Below, in pieces: positions 44,701 through 59,091 of a stretch of 64,000 bases of DNA (positions within the stretch are counted from its first letter, which is position 1; each line of letters opens with the position of its first letter). The stretch covers positions 10,444,022-10,508,021 of the forward strand of contig NC_064045.1 of the NCBI RefSeq assembly GCF_932526225.1, given 5' to 3'. A program made the translations under genes and the position numbers. This DNA comes from Nematostella vectensis. Its lineage: Eukaryota > Cnidaria > Anthozoa > Actiniaria > Edwardsiidae. The notes under the pieces were generated by a model. The model was not told the origin of the DNA. It made no database searches and saw nothing but the letters and a program-made list of their open reading frames with translations.

Positions 44701-47533
44701 CGCTGAAGTTTCGAGCCTAGTCCGTCTCCTGAGCAAAGCTGAAAGTTCCTTTTTTTTGCTACGGCAAAGGCTGATGCTCATAACGCCGGTGAAAACACCC
44801 TGTTTTCAGAGTCATAAAACATACAACCTCAATTATTGGCCCCTCAGATTTAACCATACCCAAACAGACCACCTATAGTTTTTCCACAGCTTGTCTGTAG
44901 TCTTTCTTACCTTATATTTCTCTATTGTCTTCAAAAGTTGCTCAGGCTCAAACCCCTGCAACAAGACGACCTTGGAGCCCAAATAGAAATGCATGCCTAT
45001 GTTAATCACCAGTCCGAATGCGTGGAAAAGAGGCATTAAAGACAGGGTGACCAACTGCTTGTCGTGCTGCATGAAATTTTTGCTCCCTAGACATAACGCA
45101 TTCGCTATGAGGTTGTAGTGTGATTGCATGACGCCTTTCGACAAGCCCGTAGTCCCGCTAGAGTACGGCAAACATGCTGTCTCTGTCGTGTCCGATGGAC
45201 AATAGATTCCCGTTAACGCTGAACCATCATCCTCAAGCACATCCTTGAAGAATTCCTCCGACACGAAGACGTGCTCGACGTTAGCTTTCCTCGCCGCCTC
45301 TATAGCAGTGTGGTAGAGCTTCGAGTTTGTGATAATGTACTTAGCGTCGCAGTCTGTAACTTGGTAGGCTAACTCATCTGCTGAATACCCGGGATTTGCC
45401 GTGCTTACGACGCCTCCCATGGCCTGTGCCCCATATAGATACACAGCGTACTGCATGATGCTGGGCAAGTGAAGTAAGACCACGTCTTTGGGTGTGACCC
45501 CTGCGCGAAGCATAGCAGACCCGCATTTCTTGGTCAGGGTTATAAGATCTGTATACGTGAATGTCTCGCCCGTTGGACCGTCTACCTGAGGGGTGGAATA
45601 AATCAGCTAAAAGAGCTGACCACTACAGTGTTACAAGTCTACTCAGTTAACCTGTTAACGCCAAAAATAAACAAACTCGCACAGCACAAATCTTAGTCTC
45701 CAAGCAGCGCCGCTATGTTAAGCGTTTCACTTCTCTGTCAGGGCCGTAGTAGGGTGGGGCACTGGGGGCACGTGCACCCCCCACCCAATATTTTCAAAAC
45801 TTATAAGAAAATGACCAGTAGGGGCGTGGCTGTGCCCCCCCCCCATTGTTTTCTAAATGTTTCTGTATCGTGCCTCCCCAATGATTTGGTGCCTTCAACG
45901 GCTGTCTGTGAAACGCCCGGCACCGCGGCGACTGTTTTGTAGTCTACACAAATTTTGGCTGCATATATAATCGTTTAACAGGTTAAGTTTGTAGTTGTCA
46001 AAAAATACATACACTATTACATTTTGTTGAGTAGGGGGGGGGCAATTTTGCAAAACCCTGGGCTCAAAAATTTCGCCCCCCTCTCAAACCCAAGCCCAAA
46101 AAATCGTGACCCCCCACCCCTAGACCGGACGCCCAAAAATTTGCAATCAGCTACGTTGACGTTGGTCCAATTAGCTAAGTGGCGCTTATGAATAACAATA
46201 TTATCTGGCAAAGCCGATAAAGAAGAAAATTTTAATCTTTTAATGTCGGGATGTTGCAATCCTCCAGGACATTCAACACCTTCCTAAAATTGTCCAAGAC
46301 ATCAAGTAAAGCGAAAACTATAATGACAGTCTTTGGGTTTAAACACTCGCATAAGAACCTCACAACATTTCAGCAGCAATGCCTGACAAGTAATGTTTTT
46401 GAGGTCGGGCTGTCTAAATGGGGCTTTACGTTGTTATGGCAACAGCCATTGTCATAATTTGACTTTGCATACGGAACTTGTTAGTTAATTATCAATAAAC
46501 TTTGTACAAATACTAGCTGTAGCATGCCACTGTAACTCATTTATAACCTGAAGAAGGCAGGTATTGGCCTGCCGAAATATCTTTCTAAAAAACATAAATC
46601 TGCGTTTGTTGTCGACCTTTTTCTTTTAAAGGTTTTACCAAGAAAAATCATGGGCACGGCCTGTATCTGTATCTTATTTTTAATATTTACCAGTTTATTT
46701 TAATAAGATCAACTCTGATCTTCACAAAAATACAGAATGAAACAAACATTTGATACATGCATTTGATGCATTTGATAATTATAGAACCGCATACTTATAA
46801 GCGCAGCCGAGCATGACGAGCTCACGAGAGAGAATTCGCGCATACGTCCCATCTGCGATTATTATGACACTTCAACTAAAATAAGTAATTTTTACTGAAC
46901 AATAGGTTTCAAAAAAAGACATAACCAATACCCTGTGTCTTTCTTACAAGCAGCTTTTCTAGCTGACTCCAGCTTTTAATCTTCTAAGGCCAACATTCGA
47001 AACTTTGGTAAACATTTCATGCATATCAGCCTAATAAACCAGGGAAGTACTCTTATACCGTATATACATCAACTATTTCAAAAACACTGTCCATCAGTGC
47101 AAATGGTAGTCCTACTATTCGAAAATCCCATGGGTCTTGTTGTATTTTTTCTCAATGAGGAAAAACTTAATTGGTTTACTGTTCATCTCATCATTCAATA
47201 CCTCAAGCAGCGGTCTTTTGAAGTGGGTGCTTTTATCACGATATCAATTAATCTTAAAACAAAAATAGTTATCTCTAATGTACTCACCAAGGCATCTTTC
47301 TCGCCATTCCTCTTACAACTGTCGAGTATAAACTGTACGTATGACTGGTTTTTCGGCACGTCTATAGCGGGGTAATTTGACCGAAGGATTCTATCGCCTG
47401 AGATAGTGTACGAGCGAATGATACTGGTGCAGGGTCGGGTGAGCTTGATTGATGTGTTAAATCGACTGGAGCCCAGGCGAATACTACGACAGAGTAGTTG
47501 TGAGGCTTGACAGGACAAGGCGAAGGGTGTCAT
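38715..47533 (-). CDS. 4-coumarate-CoA ligase-like acyl-CoA synthetase, 7 exons, 569 aa
   Basis: Member of the ANL superfamily: it activates a carboxylic acid with ATP to an acyl-adenylate, then transfers it to CoA. Exons on the minus strand: 47533-47288, 45585-44911, 43925-43751, 42448-42342, 40827-40746, 40673-40528, 38993-38715. Phases join to 1710 nt. Visible motifs: P-loop [12 protein letters not shown] at 223-234, GYGLTE at 366-371, GWLHTGD at 445-451 (ribose-binding Asp), hinge and linker [10 protein letters not shown] at 468-477, and C-terminal PKTASGK with catalytic Lys556. The first 46 residues have no acidic residue and several Arg/Lys, consistent with a mitochondrial presequence. 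The C-terminus ends ALAS, not a PTS1 signal. The physiological acid substrate cannot be read from sequence. The introns carry three minisatellites and two short transposons. Confidence 0.93.
39132..40030. mobile_element. pogo/Tigger-like non-autonomous element flanked by TA
   Basis: Ends CAGTCGAAGCTCTC (39132) and GAGAGCTTCAACTA (to 40030) are near-inverted repeats. Each is followed inward by repeated subterminal words AAGCGACCA / GCTCCGTTAACGACCA, and the element is flanked by TA on both sides. The CAGT...TA arrangement is typical of pogo-type mariner relatives. No transposase frame is visible. It lies in the last ligase intron. Confidence 0.75.
40830..41780. repeat. GATCA-rich minisatellite in a ligase intron
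   Basis: Alternating units of about 30 bp (GATCAGACGATTAGAGGTGA, then TCACACTA) and 25 bp (GGATCAGAGATGATCGCACT) form about 35 units in a mixed higher-order pattern. GATC and TGATCA palindromes are very dense. The left end lies within a few bases of the acceptor of the exon starting at 40827. Confidence 0.95.
41872..42345. repeat. about 50-bp minisatellite containing copies of a ligase splice donor
   Basis: On the coding strand the units contain GGCAAG followed by GTAAAG (or GTAGAG, GCAGAG), then GCCTAGTATATGGAATCATT. The real donor of the exon ending at 42342 is GAAGGCAAG followed by GTAAAAG. About five units, the two distal ones separated by 200 bp of unrelated sequence, so the array is partly decayed. 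Confidence 0.8.
43376..43750. repeat. 60-bp minisatellite whose units each start with a ligase splice donor
   Basis: About six 60-bp units. Read on the coding strand, each begins GTAAGTACTGGAGCCTGTGG and ends in a G-rich run. The real donor after the exon ending at 43751 is the first of these (GTAAGTACTGGAGTC), preceded by CAGGCAAG. All copies keep a perfect GTAAGT, preceded by GGGG instead of exon sequence. Confidence 0.93.
43942..44362. mobile_element. 421-bp MITE with CCGTAAATGATC ends
   Basis: Left end CCGTAAATGATCTAATGAAC and right end ATAAACGCC...GATCATTTACGG are inverted repeats of about 25 bp with two or three mismatches. Inside are many AACGCCCC words in one orientation. It lies in the ligase intron between the second and third exons. 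Class and target duplication are unclear. Confidence 0.7.
45735..45880 (+). repeat. dispersed repeat family C, copy 2
   Basis: Matches 19908-20050 in the same orientation: GGCCGTAGTAGGGTGGGGCA at the start, AAATGACCAGTAGGGGCGTG in the middle, TTTTCTAAATGTTTCTGTA at the end. It lies in the first ligase intron. Confidence 0.75.
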
Positions 47534-47823
47534 GGTGAATTTGGGCTCTTCGACCCTGTGCTCACAATTTTAATCTAGAAACGTTACGTGACCCGAAGCC
47601 AAGAACGCCGCACGGGAGACCAGTACCACCTACAGCGACCCCCATCCCCCCCCCCCCCCAGGAGTTTTATTAAGATTAGATGAAAGAAAATGACCAGTAG
47701 GGACGTGGCTGAGCTGCCTAGTGTGGCTATTGGCAGCTATTTGATCTCTAGCGTGACGGCCGCAGCCTTTTCTGTTTATTTTGGCATGGGAATTAGGAAT
47801 GGATTCCCAATTGTGTAGTACAA

Positions 47824-48050
47824 GAAAATATCCATACCCCCCCCCCCCCCCATTGATAGGATTGGAAATTCCGAGGGGATGGGGGGCTCAAACGCCCAGG
47901 AATTTTCAGATGGGAGGGGGCTAAAATGCCCTTTTTACTTAACAGTTACTGTAGTTATTTTTTCCAGGGGGTTGGAAATTCCAGAGCGGTGGGGGGTCAT
48001 ACCTCCGACCCCTTTAATAGGGGGGGGGGGGGGGGGGTATGGATATTTTC
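47824..48050. mobile_element. 227-bp inverted-repeat element with poly-C/poly-G arms
   Basis: GAAAATATCCATACCCCC at the left and GGGGGTATGGATATTTTC at the right form exact inverted arms extended by long C and G runs. The interior contains GGAAATTCC twice. This is probably a short non-autonomous element, but the homopolymer runs make its ends uncertain. Confidence 0.6.
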
Positions 48051-48899
48051 TGGAACTATAAATATATTTTCTGGAACTATATTAAAATATTTCACCTTAT
48101 AATCCAAAATGTATCCTGCCTTCTGAGTTAGCAAAATCCTTTTTAGTTGCCTCTTGTTATATTTCTATTTCTCTTGTCTAAAAACCCCAGCGATCGTTGT
48201 TTTCAAGTCTTGAAACATTTGAACGGTACTGTGTAACCATAGCCTCTTTAGTGTTCATGACAAGCCCGAGCCCTCTCCTTCGTATTTAGGTTCTATTAAA
48301 AATATTATATATATTTTCCGTGATTTTGTCGTGTGTTTTCCACTAAAGTAACATTACATACACATGGACTTTATTGAAACACGGTACAGACATCAGTTAC
48401 ACAGTTACTTTTACAAAATATTAAAATATAACAACAATTATAACTGTTTTCCATGTCTGGCCTATTGGTACGCGGTTTTGGTATAGCCAGTCTCACTTGG
48501 TCTCGTAGGTTAAATATTTAGGTTAGGTAATCAGGGGCGAGGTGGATTAGGGACTTGAACATGATCAAAGATTTTCTGTTTTGACCTTTTGACGGACACC
48601 CTTTCTCATCCAAGCGTACTAAGCAAATCGCCAGAGCTGGTGTCGTAGTTTGTCACGCGATTTCTTAGAGCATGATAGAGGAGGGAAAAAACGGTTTTTC
48701 CCTCTTCTCTCTCCTCCCCCCCCTGCCCTGCGTCCGTTTTTGCGCTCGCCCCCAGGAACCACGCGTCTTTAAATACAAGATGGCTCCCGATCACCGAACG
48801 GAGAGGGTTTTTCGCGATGATAACACCGAGTACCGCCTGCAAGCAGGCTAAGAGCATGACGTCTTTAAGAAACACGAGCCGAACTATCTAAACTTAAAC

Positions 48900-48905
48900 T
48901 TTATT
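48900..48905 (-). terminator. polyadenylation signal for ARPC1
   Basis: Reads AATAAA on the minus strand, about 60 bp after the ARPC1 stop codon, the expected spacing for a short 3' UTR. Confidence 0.5.
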
Positions 48906-48965
48906 ACTTCTTTTTTAAGCTAAAATCACAAGCATGTAACGTGAGGGTGTGGCAGAGCGCATAAA

Positions 48966-51900
48966 TCACACGATCTTCAGACCAGCAATGGAGGACTCCA
49001 AGCTCTGGCAAGAGAAATATGTACATTGATTACAAGAACTGAACTTCAGGGTGACAGTCATAGGGATGATCGTCGGTATATTAAAAAAATACCCCATACA
49101 ATACCTGCACGCCAAAAATTGCTACCCTAAAAAATACCTCAGAAGCCCTAAGGAATACCATTTCCAAGAGAAAAGCCTATTTTTTCTCGAATCCCTCATA
49201 AAAAATACCTGAGGCCCGATTTTAACCCCTAGTCGACGAACCCTGTCGACGCTTATTTTATTATTTATTTGATACCCATGAAGCATTTCGGGTTACGACA
49301 CAGATTCTCCGAGTGCACCCTTATTTGAAATAGGTTTATTTGCCTGGATATGTCCATGAAATGACATGGGGAATGTGAAAAATTTGCATGAGTTGTAATA
49401 CTTGTAAAATAAAAGAAAAATAATAAAAACGTTGTAAAAGCAATAACTCCAGTTAATATGTTGTTCCTTATAACTGTGGCTCATTCTGATCTCACAAGGT
49501 TTAGTGTTTGGTAGGGTCAACGCAGAGAGAAGTGAGACCGCTGACACTGTTTGGGTCGGGCCTTTTGTGCCAAAACCTGGTATCTAAGTGCATAGTTCAT
49601 CTAAGTGCGTAGTTCATCTAAGTGAGTGTGGGGAGTGCAGCAGCAGATCTAGGGGGAGGGAGACAGTGAGAAGACCACTGACACTATTTGGGTCGGGCCT
49701 TTTGTGCCAAAACCTGGTCTCTAAGTGCGTAGTTCATGGAGTAAGGGGGTGCAGTAGGGAATCTAAGGGGAGGGAGACAGAGGCAGGCAGTGAGACCACT
49801 GAAACTGTTTGGGTCAGGCCTTTTGTTCCAGAACCTAGTATCTAAGTGAGTGGTTTATTTGTGGGAGTGTGGGGGTGCAGTAGCGAATCTAGGGGGAGGG
49901 TTTAGGGGGTTAAAAACCCCACTTTGGGCTGCCAGAAAGCCATGTGACAAAAAAATTACCCATTCCCCCTTTGTCATTGAGCCAGCTAGATCCGCCCCTG
50001 GAGTGGGGAGGCTATTTGAGGACAGCATCTAAACCAGCAAATATAAGAGCCTTTCTCAAGGAAATAAGTATACCTTGACATCCCAGATGACAACACGGCC
50101 ATCATTGCCAGACGTCACGAACTTCGAGACGTTACTCTTATCGCCAGCGTAGATATCAAGCTTGCTGTGAATTGAATACCAACCAAACAGCATTATACAA
50201 AAATTAATAAACAGGGCAGGTTAGACCATGGAGCTTTGGGATATCGGAGCTCAAGTTTAAAAGTTTTAAAGGGATACCTATGAGAACGACTGTTTTTTTT
50301 TTACCCTTTTTAAACCTAACCTGTCAGATTTGGGATTGATTACGACATCTGACTGAGAAACAAAGCCTGCACTACACTCTCCAGCTTGAAAACCTTATAC
50401 GAAAGTCAAGGGATTCTCAGACACTCCAATGTAGCTTAAGCGATTTTTACACTTTTGAAAAAAAAATCCCAAGCTGCCTCAGCCCGGGGTTGAACACAAT
50501 GAATTGAAGCGAAGGCTATACCACCAAACCATTGTGGCTCTCAGCAGAAGAAAGTAAAGACCACTACAGCAAGTACCTGATGGAGTTCTCGTGGGTGGTG
50601 TTGCTAGAAGAGACACCTTCTTCTGCACTCTGGCCCTGTTTGTCCAGGGAGCGGAACTTGGCCATCGCGCTGATGGCACCAGAGTCCTCCTTCTTCTTGG
50701 GTGCATCCAGTTTCCCAATCAGGGTCAGCTTATCATTATCATCATGAGTAAACAGGTATGGCATGTTGTTATGACCTGGGGATACCAAAACATTAATATT
50801 ATTTTAAAAATTAGTTTGCTCAGCCACACCAATGTTATTGATTCGCATTTTGTCATCTTATCAAAATACAGAATAAAGTGTGAGAAGGCATCCATTTACA
50901 TTGGCTGGTTTGGGAAAGCTGTCATGTTCGTATTTTCAAACTTAGTAAATCAAATACAGAACTTTTCTAGATTCTCTCACAAATTTTTTCGCGCACACTG
51001 TTTTAACTCCGAGATAACAAAGAAGCAGCCAGTGGAATTCTAAAGGGACCACTCCATTGCCCCCGTCTCCCTGACAGACGACATCAAAACAGCCGCCTGA
51101 CTTCAAATGACAATCGCTAAACTCAAAGCTCTGCTCACCTGCTGCCACAATGCTGCTCTCGGTGATCCAGATGCATTGCATCAAAGGCAGTAAGTCCGTC
51201 TGAATAGTCACAACTTTCATCTCATGTCCAGAATTAACAACACTGATGCTAGAATCATGGCCGACCCATGCAAGCTTGGTGCCAGAGGCAGAGAACGACA
51301 CGCTGTGCACCCAACCACCACGCCCGTTGGTGAACTCGGCCAGGCAGTTGCCGAAGGATGCCTTCTTGCCCCATTCAGTGTCTCTGTTGGTTTTCCCATC
51401 CACATCCTTTATGAAGCCAGAGAAGACCCTAATGGTAATGGAAGATGAACCATATGTGAACTATATAAGGGTCAATATTCAAGATGGAGCAAGCATGTAA
51501 ATGTGCCAGCCTTTTTGCCACATTCAGTCTCTGTTTATTTTTCTATTCACATAAAGACTCCAAAGACATAGAAGCTATTTGTTTCATGCACCATTTCAAA
51601 TACAAAGACAAACAAATGAAAGTTGTTTCATTTTCATGTACTTACATTTGGAATGGCAAATGAAATGGATAACATCTAAGCTAAAGTTAAGGGACATTAC
51701 TCAATTTTGGAGCTTGTGCAAGTACTAAACAATCAAAAACAATGGCACCCTACTTTAACTTTGGCTAGCAGAGATTCTTTGAACAGAAAAATCAAACACT
51801 GCAGGCTTGAACTAATATATGCAAACCTTGCTTTGAAATCAGAGGATCCAGCGGCAAGCAGAAGGTTGTTAGGATGCCAATCAATACTACAAGAAAAAAA

Positions 51901-54599
51901 AGCAATTAATTTACTGTAATTTATAGGAACTAATAAAACACCATCACAGTTTTAGATTTTCCTAACAAAAATAGACAGATTTTTCATAGATCTAACAGTG
52001 AAACAGATAGATTTCACTACCATGCGAGAATAACATAATAAAATTAAGAAATAAAAAAATACACAAGAGCTGATGGTACATACCCAAGGACGGTAGAGCG
52101 AATTGGCTTCTTGATGTGTTTGCTGACCCACCTAGAAATAAAATGTGGAAATTGATAATGAAAGTCAATTATATTCATACCCACATTTGGCAATGCAATA
52201 CGGCTATGTCATGACTTTTTTATGTGCTATGCTTACTAAACAAATTACAGCTTCTCTGATGCATTGGAAATTACATAGTATACTTCACTCTCCATTTTAT
52301 AATTAATAATTTGCTAAATAAATTTTAGATACGCACCAGTCATTATCTTTCTCAAAGTAACAGACGGATATAAGCCTGGCACCACTCCCAACAGCAAACT
52401 TGTCCTCTGTCAAAAGAAACCAACTATCAGGCATTTACCCAGGAGTGAACAATCTTAGGTATCATATGGAGATGACCCACTTTTTGGCAGCCAAGAGAGG
52501 GGAGGGGGGGAAGGGGAGTGTGTGTTGGATCACTCTGCGCACCCTCCTGTTTATGCGGCAGACTATTAAAGACAGATTGTCACCAGTTTACTTCCGGAGG
52601 TCCGACGGAAACCTCAACTGTTAAAAGCTAAAAGAATCTATTAAAATCTGAGATATTTAACAGGCCATCCGCTGTAAATTATCAATCACATCCTCATAGA
52701 AACTTTCAATAGACACACTGCTTTCAATATTTTGGAATATTTTTCACGTTTTCCATTACAAATCATCAGATATTGTTACGTAATCGACCGAAAGCAACCT
52801 GGTGACAATGCGGCTTTAAAACACTGCTATGGAGATGCCAAAAGGCTGCTGCCTAGTGAATTAAGAATTTTCTAATGATTTGGCACTTTTCAGACCCCCA
52901 CATCTCCCTCCTTAAATTATAACAAAATAATAAATAATCATAAGAAAACAAACCTTTAGGAGACCAGCGCACACATGTTGCGGCACGGTTGATACGGAGG
53001 ATGACAAGCATAGGTTTCCAGGTGCCCTCTTGTAGGGTCCACACGTATGCATTCCTGTCCTGTTTACAAAACAATTACCATGGTAACTGACACTCATTTT
53101 TTTAGTTAAAAAAGTAAAAGCCATGTTTTGTATAAAATAACAAATATAATCTCAATCTCCTTGAGATTATATTTGTTATTTTATACAACACCTCATTTAT
53201 AAAAGTTTGTATATGCTTCTCTCCAGTTCTTCATTCTAGGAGGACAAATGTCTGTGGATATCATCCAACTGAAGCAATACCAACCCTTTGAGTGCTTGAC
53301 TTTCTTTTGATGTTTTTAAACAATAAAATACTGGAAATTATGGTACTTTCTTCAGTTTCAGGATAAGCTATCAAAGGCGTAGCCAGGATCTTTTAATAGG
53401 GGTGACCAAAAGGCCCTTTCAAGGCATTTTCTCCTGTACTCACTAAGGCCCCAAATGGTTGGTCCCTTACTAATAACAGTCCCACTTCAGGGCTAGAAAC
53501 TTTATTCTTTCATTGACAAGATATAGCGTCATCCAAAGATAACTCACCGCAGCACAAGTGACGAGCCTATTGCTTTCCTGGGCCCAGTCCATGTCTGTTA
53601 CACGTTGCCCATGCTGGTAAGGAAAAGCACAATATATGTATAAAAAACAAGTGGTAGACTTGCTAGAGAGGGTAAGAGAATCAACAAGAGTTATCTGGCT
53701 TTTAGGCTCCACACAAAAGTAATTAAGCTTTCGATATATTAACTGTAAATCACAATTTTCTAATATATCTATCTATATAGAGATTTCTGGGTTGGTATAA
53801 AGACCTGGCTAAACTAGGCGACATTTAGCGTGCGGCATGTAACATGACGTGACGCTTCAAATAAGCCCATTTCACATCGAATAAGGCAGAGAATTCCTCT
53901 GAGTACTTAGTAACTTATAGCAAAAAAAGGATCAAGTGCGACTTTTTTTGAATTGATGCAACTTTTTGTTAAGTGTCATTGAAATTTGAGCTTTTCGTCC
54001 CTGAGCTGATACACAGGGCGATGACGATCAAGGAAACATTATCTTAAAAAATTGTGTCTTCTCTATCTATCTGGAATTGCGCGTTTTCCAGGTTTTTCCA
54101 TCATGTCGGTTTAGCCACCACACCAAAAACATGAAGTGTGTGACAAATTATGTAGAGCGCGACACTGTTTCTCAACTATCCGAGGAACATTTCTTTGTTG
54201 CTGCTACAAGATTTGGTGCACACTACAATGTCTGGGAATAAAAACACACTTACATTTCAATGTAATGTTATGGAAATTAATAATAAAAAGATAGCTGATA
54301 AGTTGTGAAAGGGGTGGTGCCTATTACCTCGCTCAGTACAACATCAGCCGTCCATTTATTCCCTGATTTCTTGTAAATATGCACGGTGTGGTCATTGGGA
54401 GAAAATGCCAGCTCTAGATCAACCATAGCAAAAATAATATGAGGGTAAAATATTGAAAAAATTGTGAAATACCATCACATTCTGATTAGTAGCGAAAGTT
54501 TGGGTAAAACGACAATTTCAACTCACGGTTTCTCGCCTTGTTGAAGGTGAAGCAAGTAATTGGAGTGATGGCAAGCTCGTGGACTTCCTTCCCAGACAT
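48966..54599 (-). CDS. ARPC1: Arp2/3 complex subunit 1 (ARPC1), 11 exons, 375 aa
   Basis: ARPC1 is the WD40 beta-propeller subunit (p41/p40) of the Arp2/3 complex, which nucleates branched actin filaments in the cytoplasm. Exons on the minus strand: 54599-54527, 54413-54328, 53613-53548, 53059-52954, 52406-52337, 52131-52084, 51886-51827, 51428-51139, 50775-50577, 50164-50074, 49004-48966. They join in phase to 1128 nt; human ARPC1A is 370 aa. Family stretches are clear: [77 protein letters not shown], and the C-terminus [12 protein letters not shown]. The insert loop near residues 300-325 differs from vertebrates ([20 protein letters not shown]). All introns are GT-AG. The start ATG fits the conserved N-terminal ITPITCF. 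Confidence 0.97.
49537..49920. repeat. three-copy 122-136-bp tandem repeat in ARPC1 intron
   Basis: Units beginning TTTGGGTCGGGCCTTTTGTG start near 49551, 49687 and 49809, with indels between copies, in the last ARPC1 intron. Confidence 0.75.
53128..53188. repeat. perfect 28-bp hairpin with 5-base loop in ARPC1 intron
   Basis: The left arm 53128-53155 (starting TTGTATAAAATAACAAATAT) and right arm 53161-53188 are exact reverse complements around the loop TCTCC. It is A+T rich and lies just upstream (coding sense) of the exon starting at 53059. It could be an inverted duplication, a cruciform-prone site or a small-RNA hairpin. Confidence 0.9.
53841..54106. mobile_element. MITE family A, copy 2 (inverted relative to copy 1)
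   Basis: Reverse-complement match to 4911-5281: shared words include TGACGCTTCAAATAAGCCCA, CTGATACACAGGGC and GGAATTGCGCGTTTTCCAGG, ending GTTTTTCCATCATGT. It is about 100 bp shorter than copy 1. It lies in the second ARPC1 intron. Confidence 0.75.
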
Positions 54600-54893
54600 T
54601 GCTGTGGCTATTTTCACTGAAGGTTGTGGAAATTTGGAAGAATTTCTAGGATTTGTCGCGGACTCTGGGCAGTCGACACGACAAGAACAAAAACAACTTG
54701 AATTGTGCAGAAAAATGTCTTCCTCTTCCTGAGCTATAACAAACGGATCCTGATTGGATAAGCTAAACGACCAATCAAAATCATTCAAATTTAAAGATAT
54801 GGGCCAATCAAAGGCTTTGTTAGAAAAAGTTTGCGAATCCTTTCGAGAGAAGTCATAGTCTAATCAATCAATGGTGTTGAATTTGAGTGTAAA
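54600..54893. promoter_or_regulatory. shared ARPC1/CRYM divergent promoter region
   Basis: ARPC1 (minus) and the CRYM-like gene (plus) start head to head with 294 bp between their ATGs, which must hold both 5' UTRs and promoters. No TATA box is clear. GGACTC/GATTGG-type words occur (CCAATCA at about 54772 and 54793), compatible with CCAAT-box promoters. Bidirectional use is inference from the spacing. Confidence 0.5.
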
Positions 54894-58269
<3,376 letters not shown>

Positions 58270-59091
58270 TAGGATAGAAATAGTTCATACATTGGATAAG
58301 TGATTATCACATCATTCAGTCTCCTCAATCACCTCCGTTAGGTTTCCTTTAGTGAAGGAGAGATTGACCTGACACAAACTTTGTCCCAGACCCCTGTTTC
58401 TCTTTGGTTCATATACAAGCATAGAAAACCTGATATGAACTAGGCTTTTTTACTACCTGTCATCATCAGACGACTTTTTTAAAATTAAAAACATGATTAT
58501 CATCTTTTGACTTTTAAGTCAATCTTAAAAGATTGAGCGAGCTGGGAAAGGTAGAACCCAGTTATTTTACTTTCCACGAGTCTACGAGATCTAGATATAG
58601 AAACCGTAGTGAAGCTAATATAAAAGCTTGTCCAGCGTCTTCTTGTTTGATAATCGCTAGGCAACGACTCCATTTATTCGGCGTGTATAATATATACAAA
58701 TACATTTTCGATTTTTTTTTAAATGAAATGTATTTGGATCTAAAATCATTCTTCCTCCATTTCTTCGATGGTGCCTATTTGGAAAATACCTGGATCCGCT
58801 CAGATTCCTGTGTCTCCAAAGTATTTCCCGATTTTTTGATCCCTAGCAATTTTAGATCCAACCATTAATGGAAAGGAGCTTCCATCCAAGGTCATGATAT
58901 TCTGTGTATAAAAGTAAATAAAGTGGCAGATCCAGCGGTGTAAAAAAAACGATAGCTTGGAAGACTTTGTTATAGTTTTCTTAAATTGAACAATCCTTCA
59001 AAAATCCACCAATTCTACCAAAGGGACGTTATACGAACGCACAGGGCGCGCTTCGACACGTGCGTTCTCCCATAATCCTTTGCCGTCGTAA
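58270..59091. other. convergent 3' region of CRYM and the CARD gene
   Basis: No exon is supported here. An AATAAA on the plus strand at 58917-58922 is a possible CRYM polyadenylation signal, though 650 bp from the stop. On the minus strand, a reverse AATAAA at 58673-58678 could serve the CARD gene. Confidence 0.4.

Larger units (their letters stand above)
47534..48965. other. interval between ligase start and ARPC1 3' end; no gene seen
   Basis: Apart from the ligase promoter side (47534-47620) and the inverted-repeat element at 47824-48050, I see only A+T-rich sequence and homopolymer G/C runs. A minus-strand open frame at 48606-48875 has no recognisable family or splice context and is not called. 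Confidence 0.5.

Noticed and set aside
48606-48875. 89-aa minus-strand frame downstream of ARPC1
   Set aside because: Overlaps the expected ARPC1 3' flank, has no family resemblance and no splice context.
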